NCBI GenBank assembly: GCA_016722045.1 | Contig: JADKGY010000012.1 | Coordinates: forward strand, 1 to 22,696 | DNA length: 22,696 nt | Source: Candidatus Opimibacter skivensis | GTDB taxonomy: Bacteria > Bacteroidota > Bacteroidia > Chitinophagales > Saprospiraceae | Direction: 5' to 3' | In this document: positions 20,644 through 22,696 of the stretch, piece by piece | Layout of the letters: each line of letters starts with the position of its first letter | Numbering within the stretch: position 1 is the stretch's first letter | Position numbers and translations under genes: made by a program | Notes under the pieces: generated by a model | What the model was told of the DNA's origin: nothing | The model's input: only the letters and a program-made list of their open reading frames with translations | Database searches by the model: none

Positions 20644-21301
20644 TTATAGAGATTTAATGAAAATAAGACCTGCAGCTTTTCCGGATAGGTTTATTTCTTT
20701 TTGATCCATGGAGATGATCATACTTTGATCATAGGGGTCATGTTTGATTGTTGTTACGGTTTTACCTATACCTATTCCTTTTTCGTCAAGGTATTGAAGG
20801 AAAGATAACTGCTGATCCTTTACTCCGATAATTAAGCCTTGTTTCCCGGGTGAAAGATCAGACAACAGTGATTGCGCTCTTAAGGTGTATTTGCCCTGAG
20901 CGTTTGGTATAGGATCGCCGTGAGGATCGAATTTCGGGAAGCCCAGGAAAGAGTCCAGGTGATCGATGAGGAGTTCAGAATTGATATGTTCAAGTTCCTC
21001 AGCGATTTCCTGGACTGCTTCCCATGGGATGTTCAGGGATTGGTATAAGAAGACTTTCCAGAGCCGGTGTTTTCGGACAAGGAAAGTGGCGTGTTTATAG
21101 CCTTGTTCGGTTAGCCTCGCACCTTTGTAGGGCTGATAATTGATAAGTTCTTTAGCTGACAATTTCTTCAGCATATCTGTGACAGATGCCGGAGTATTCA
21201 ATAATAGTGCAGCTATTTCATTGGTAGTCACTGAGATATCTGCATGAATAGAGCTTAAGGATTCCTTTCAGATAATTTTCTTCTGTAATTGTCAATACCA
21301 C
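20644..21301 (-). CDS. DtxR/MntR-family metal-dependent transcriptional regulator, one frameshift
   Basis: DNA-binding repressor that senses Mn(II) or Fe(II). Three parts are visible: a winged-helix domain (LTITEENYLKGILKLYS, then ISVTTNEIAALLLNTPASVTDMLKKLSAKELINYQPYKGARLTEQGYKHA), a metal-binding dimerisation domain (KHRLWKVFLYQSLNIPWEAVQEIAEELEHINSELLIDHLDSFLGFPKFDPHGDPIP), and an SH3-like FeoA domain (LSDLSPGKQGLIIGVKDQ to the end). The break near 21240-21247 separates the first ~18 residues. I propose a GTG start at 21301 (VVLTITEEN); an overlapping ATG at 21303 is in another frame. About 219 residues after correction, as usual. Two palindromes just upstream (21322-21359) suggest autoregulation. 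No metal transporter gene is adjacent in the window. Confidence 0.9.
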
Positions 21302-21305
21302 ATTT

Positions 21306-21359
21306 CAAAAATACTTAATTATTTAGATTATACTAAATTATAATTTAGACTAATCTAAA
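21306..21359 (-). promoter_or_regulatory. Putative operator pair and promoter of the DtxR-type regulator
   Basis: Two related palindromes occur on the upstream side of the regulator: TTTAGATTATACTAAA (21322-21337) and TTTAGACTAATCTAAA (21344-21359), 22 bases start to start, about two helical turns. The half sites TTTAG/CTAAA resemble the TTAGG/CCTAA arms of DtxR/IdeR boxes. On the minus strand TATTTTTG (21313-21306) fits the TAnnTTTG -7 element. A poor -33 (TTTA) 20 bases upstream coincides with the edge of the first palindrome. The operator call is better supported than the promoter, which would leave almost no leader. Confidence 0.5.
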
Positions 21360-21421
21360 ATAATCATTTCAGCCTGACCATTATGTCACAAATCCGAAAA
21401 TAAGAGCACATTAAAGTGTCT

Positions 21422-21437
21422 TTTTAGGATCCTAAAA
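21422..21437. repeat. 16-bp perfect palindrome TTTTAGGATCCTAAAA
   Basis: Exact self-complementary sequence in the gap between the SLC45-like MFS gene and the regulator. Its TTTAGG/CCTAAA arms resemble a compact DtxR-type half-site pair without the usual centre. No other copy was seen in the window. Confidence 0.6.
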
Positions 21438-21473
21438 CCCTCTCTTAGACATTGACAACCAATAAGTTAAACT

Positions 21474-21516
21474 ATCGTGGCACGACTAGTGGTGGCACGA
21501 CTAGTCGTGCCACGAT
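21474..21516. repeat. Nested palindromic repeat overlapping the MFS stop codon
   Basis: The element TCGTGGCACGACTAGT occurs at 21475-21490, and most of it again from 21492. The second occurrence runs straight into its inverted copy to form a perfect 22-bp palindrome (21492-21513, centre ACTAGT). The outer arms 21474-21490 and 21500-21516 are exact 17-base inverted repeats. The stop codon of the MFS gene (21503-21501) and its last residues, ASWHD, are encoded within it, so the repeat reaches into the gene's 3' end. It may also act as a transcription stop for that gene. Confidence 0.85.
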
Positions 21517-22696
21517 GCGTGGATATATAGCTCACCGGGTTTAATACCCATATAATCATCCACATCTGTCACCCGAAGACACATGATACCGGCCAAAATC
21601 ATTGAGCCGCCACCCAACATAACCGCATAGATTGGTCCATCCCCAAAAAATGATTTCACCAGAAATCCAAGAAGTGCAGCTACAATCTGCGGAATGACAA
21701 TGAAGAAATTGAATACACCCATATAATAGCCCATTTTATGCGGAGGCAGAGATCCCGCCAGCATTGCAAAGGGTACAGAAAGAATAGATGCCCAGGCCAC
21801 ACCAACTCCGATCATGGAAACAAGGAGATAATGAGGATCTGTAATGAAACAAACGGAGACTAATCCCAATCCACCAAGCACAAGACAAATCATATGCGCT
21901 ACTTTTCTACTTGTCCTTCCCGCAAGTACCGGAAGACCGAATGCTACTAACGCCCGCCATTGTAAACACCCATGCATAATGAACCCAATCGGCCCCATCA
22001 TTGTAAATTTTAGTCGTAGTATCCGTCGAATGATAAATATGACTTGTCACTGCAGATGTCATATAAATCCACATCGCAAACAATCGAACCATGAAAAAAA
22101 TTGTACCACAGAAAGCTGTTTCATCGAAGATGGCATATTCAAAAAGATCATCCATGATCGTGACAAATCCTGAGCTTGATAAATTGCTTTTTTCATCAAC
22201 CCTACCAATAAAAACAAAATCCCCACCAGCATTGTACCATACGAAAAAGATACAATTCTTTTGGAAGTGCTTCAAGCCAAAACCATACATTGAGAAGGAT
22301 GCCGATGATAAGTAAATACTCCCTGTGCGCAAAGAAATAGTCAAGGCTGATCTGTTTGTCAACTCAGTAGAGAAAACATCCAAGGATCATTATGATTCCA
22401 GAAAATGGAAAGCTAACTCTCGGAGATATTCTTTTGAACTGAAGACTGTGTCGAATCACATGCAGCCAGGTAAATAAGTCCACCAATATAGACATTTCAC
22501 GGGGAGTCAGGTATAATTCCCTCGACTGCTGGTTTGATACCCCGAACCAATTAGTAAAAACATATAGCATGACGAGGCTACAACGGCTGGATTCAATGAA
22601 AAAACTCTGCATCGCAAACCCTGATGTGCGTTGATAGGAAGGTAATTATCACCGACAAAGGCTCTGAACGGTTTCCATTGAAATATTAATAGAAGC
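21501..22696 (-). CDS. SLC45/GPH-like MFS sugar transporter, partial and heavily frameshifted
   Basis: Inner-membrane MFS carrier resembling the SLC45-type (sucrose/maltose-like) transporters of Bacteroidota. The C-terminal half is clean: GGLGLVSVCFITDPHYLLVSMIGVGVAWASILSVPFAMLAGSLPPHKMGYYMGVFNFFIVIPQIVAALLGFLVKSFF. The middle shows FAMWIYMTSAVTSHIYHSTDTTTKIYNDGADW. Nearer the right edge, fragments SINISME, GFAMQSFFIE and TNWFGVSN match the family's central region, but frame is lost every few dozen bases. The start lies beyond 22696. A role in uptake of a disaccharide or short oligosaccharide is a family-based inference. The stop is inside a palindromic repeat. The number of indels beyond ~22000 marks this end as low-quality sequence. 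Confidence 0.85.

Noticed and set aside
1..22696. One polysaccharide-utilisation locus joining susCD and the SLC45-like transporter
   Set aside because: The two lie at opposite ends with unrelated genes between them, and no glycoside hydrolase or PUL regulator is present.

Overview
The window comes from a Bacteroidota genome, probably of the Saprospiria/Chitinophagia type. The evidence is a SusC/SusD pair, a giant exported protein with a type B type IX secretion (T9SS) sorting domain, a DUF4286 protein, AsmA-like and OmpH/Skp-like envelope proteins, a promoter of the form TTTG-N22-TAnnTTTG, and moderate-to-low GC. No rRNA, tRNA, CRISPR array, transposase or phage gene was seen.

Layout. 1-3578 (+): the C-terminal part of a SusC-like TonB-dependent outer-membrane transporter, then its SusD-like lipoprotein, closed by a strong terminator (3611-3650). 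3709-4220: five tandem copies of a ~104-bp unit, each with two TGT-loop hairpins. 4225-6466 (-): a GT-C/ArnT-like membrane glycosyltransferase downstream of a small lipoprotein of unknown family. 6598-7919 (+): a UMF1/Atg22-like MFS transporter. 7929-13669 (-): one giant (~1912 aa) cysteine-rich modular adhesin-like protein. 13896-16362 (-): an AsmA-family protein. 16683-17611 (+): tatA and an OmpH/Skp-like chaperone, closed by a terminator shared with the convergent gene. 17704-22696 (-): M50 site-2 protease, acyl-CoA dehydrogenase, DUF4286 protein, DtxR/MntR-type regulator with two operator-like palindromes, and an SLC45-like MFS transporter running off the right edge.

Reading frames. Nearly every gene longer than ~500 bp is broken by one or more single-base frameshifts, most of them at A/T runs of 5-8. 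Reading across them restores textbook families, so I treat them as sequencing/assembly indels and annotate each gene as one full span. Damage is worst at the two ends (1-700 and 22000-22696), as expected for low-coverage contig edges.

How the genes work together. The theme is cell-envelope biology: glycan uptake (SusCD), surface export (T9SS substrate, TatA), envelope quality control (AsmA, Skp, site-2 protease) and glycosylation (GT39). These are neighbouring functions rather than one visible pathway. I see no clear new defence or biosynthetic system. The most interesting unexplained material is non-coding: the double-hairpin array, a hexamer-repeat inverted domain at 20021-20251, and a cluster of palindromes at 21322-21516.
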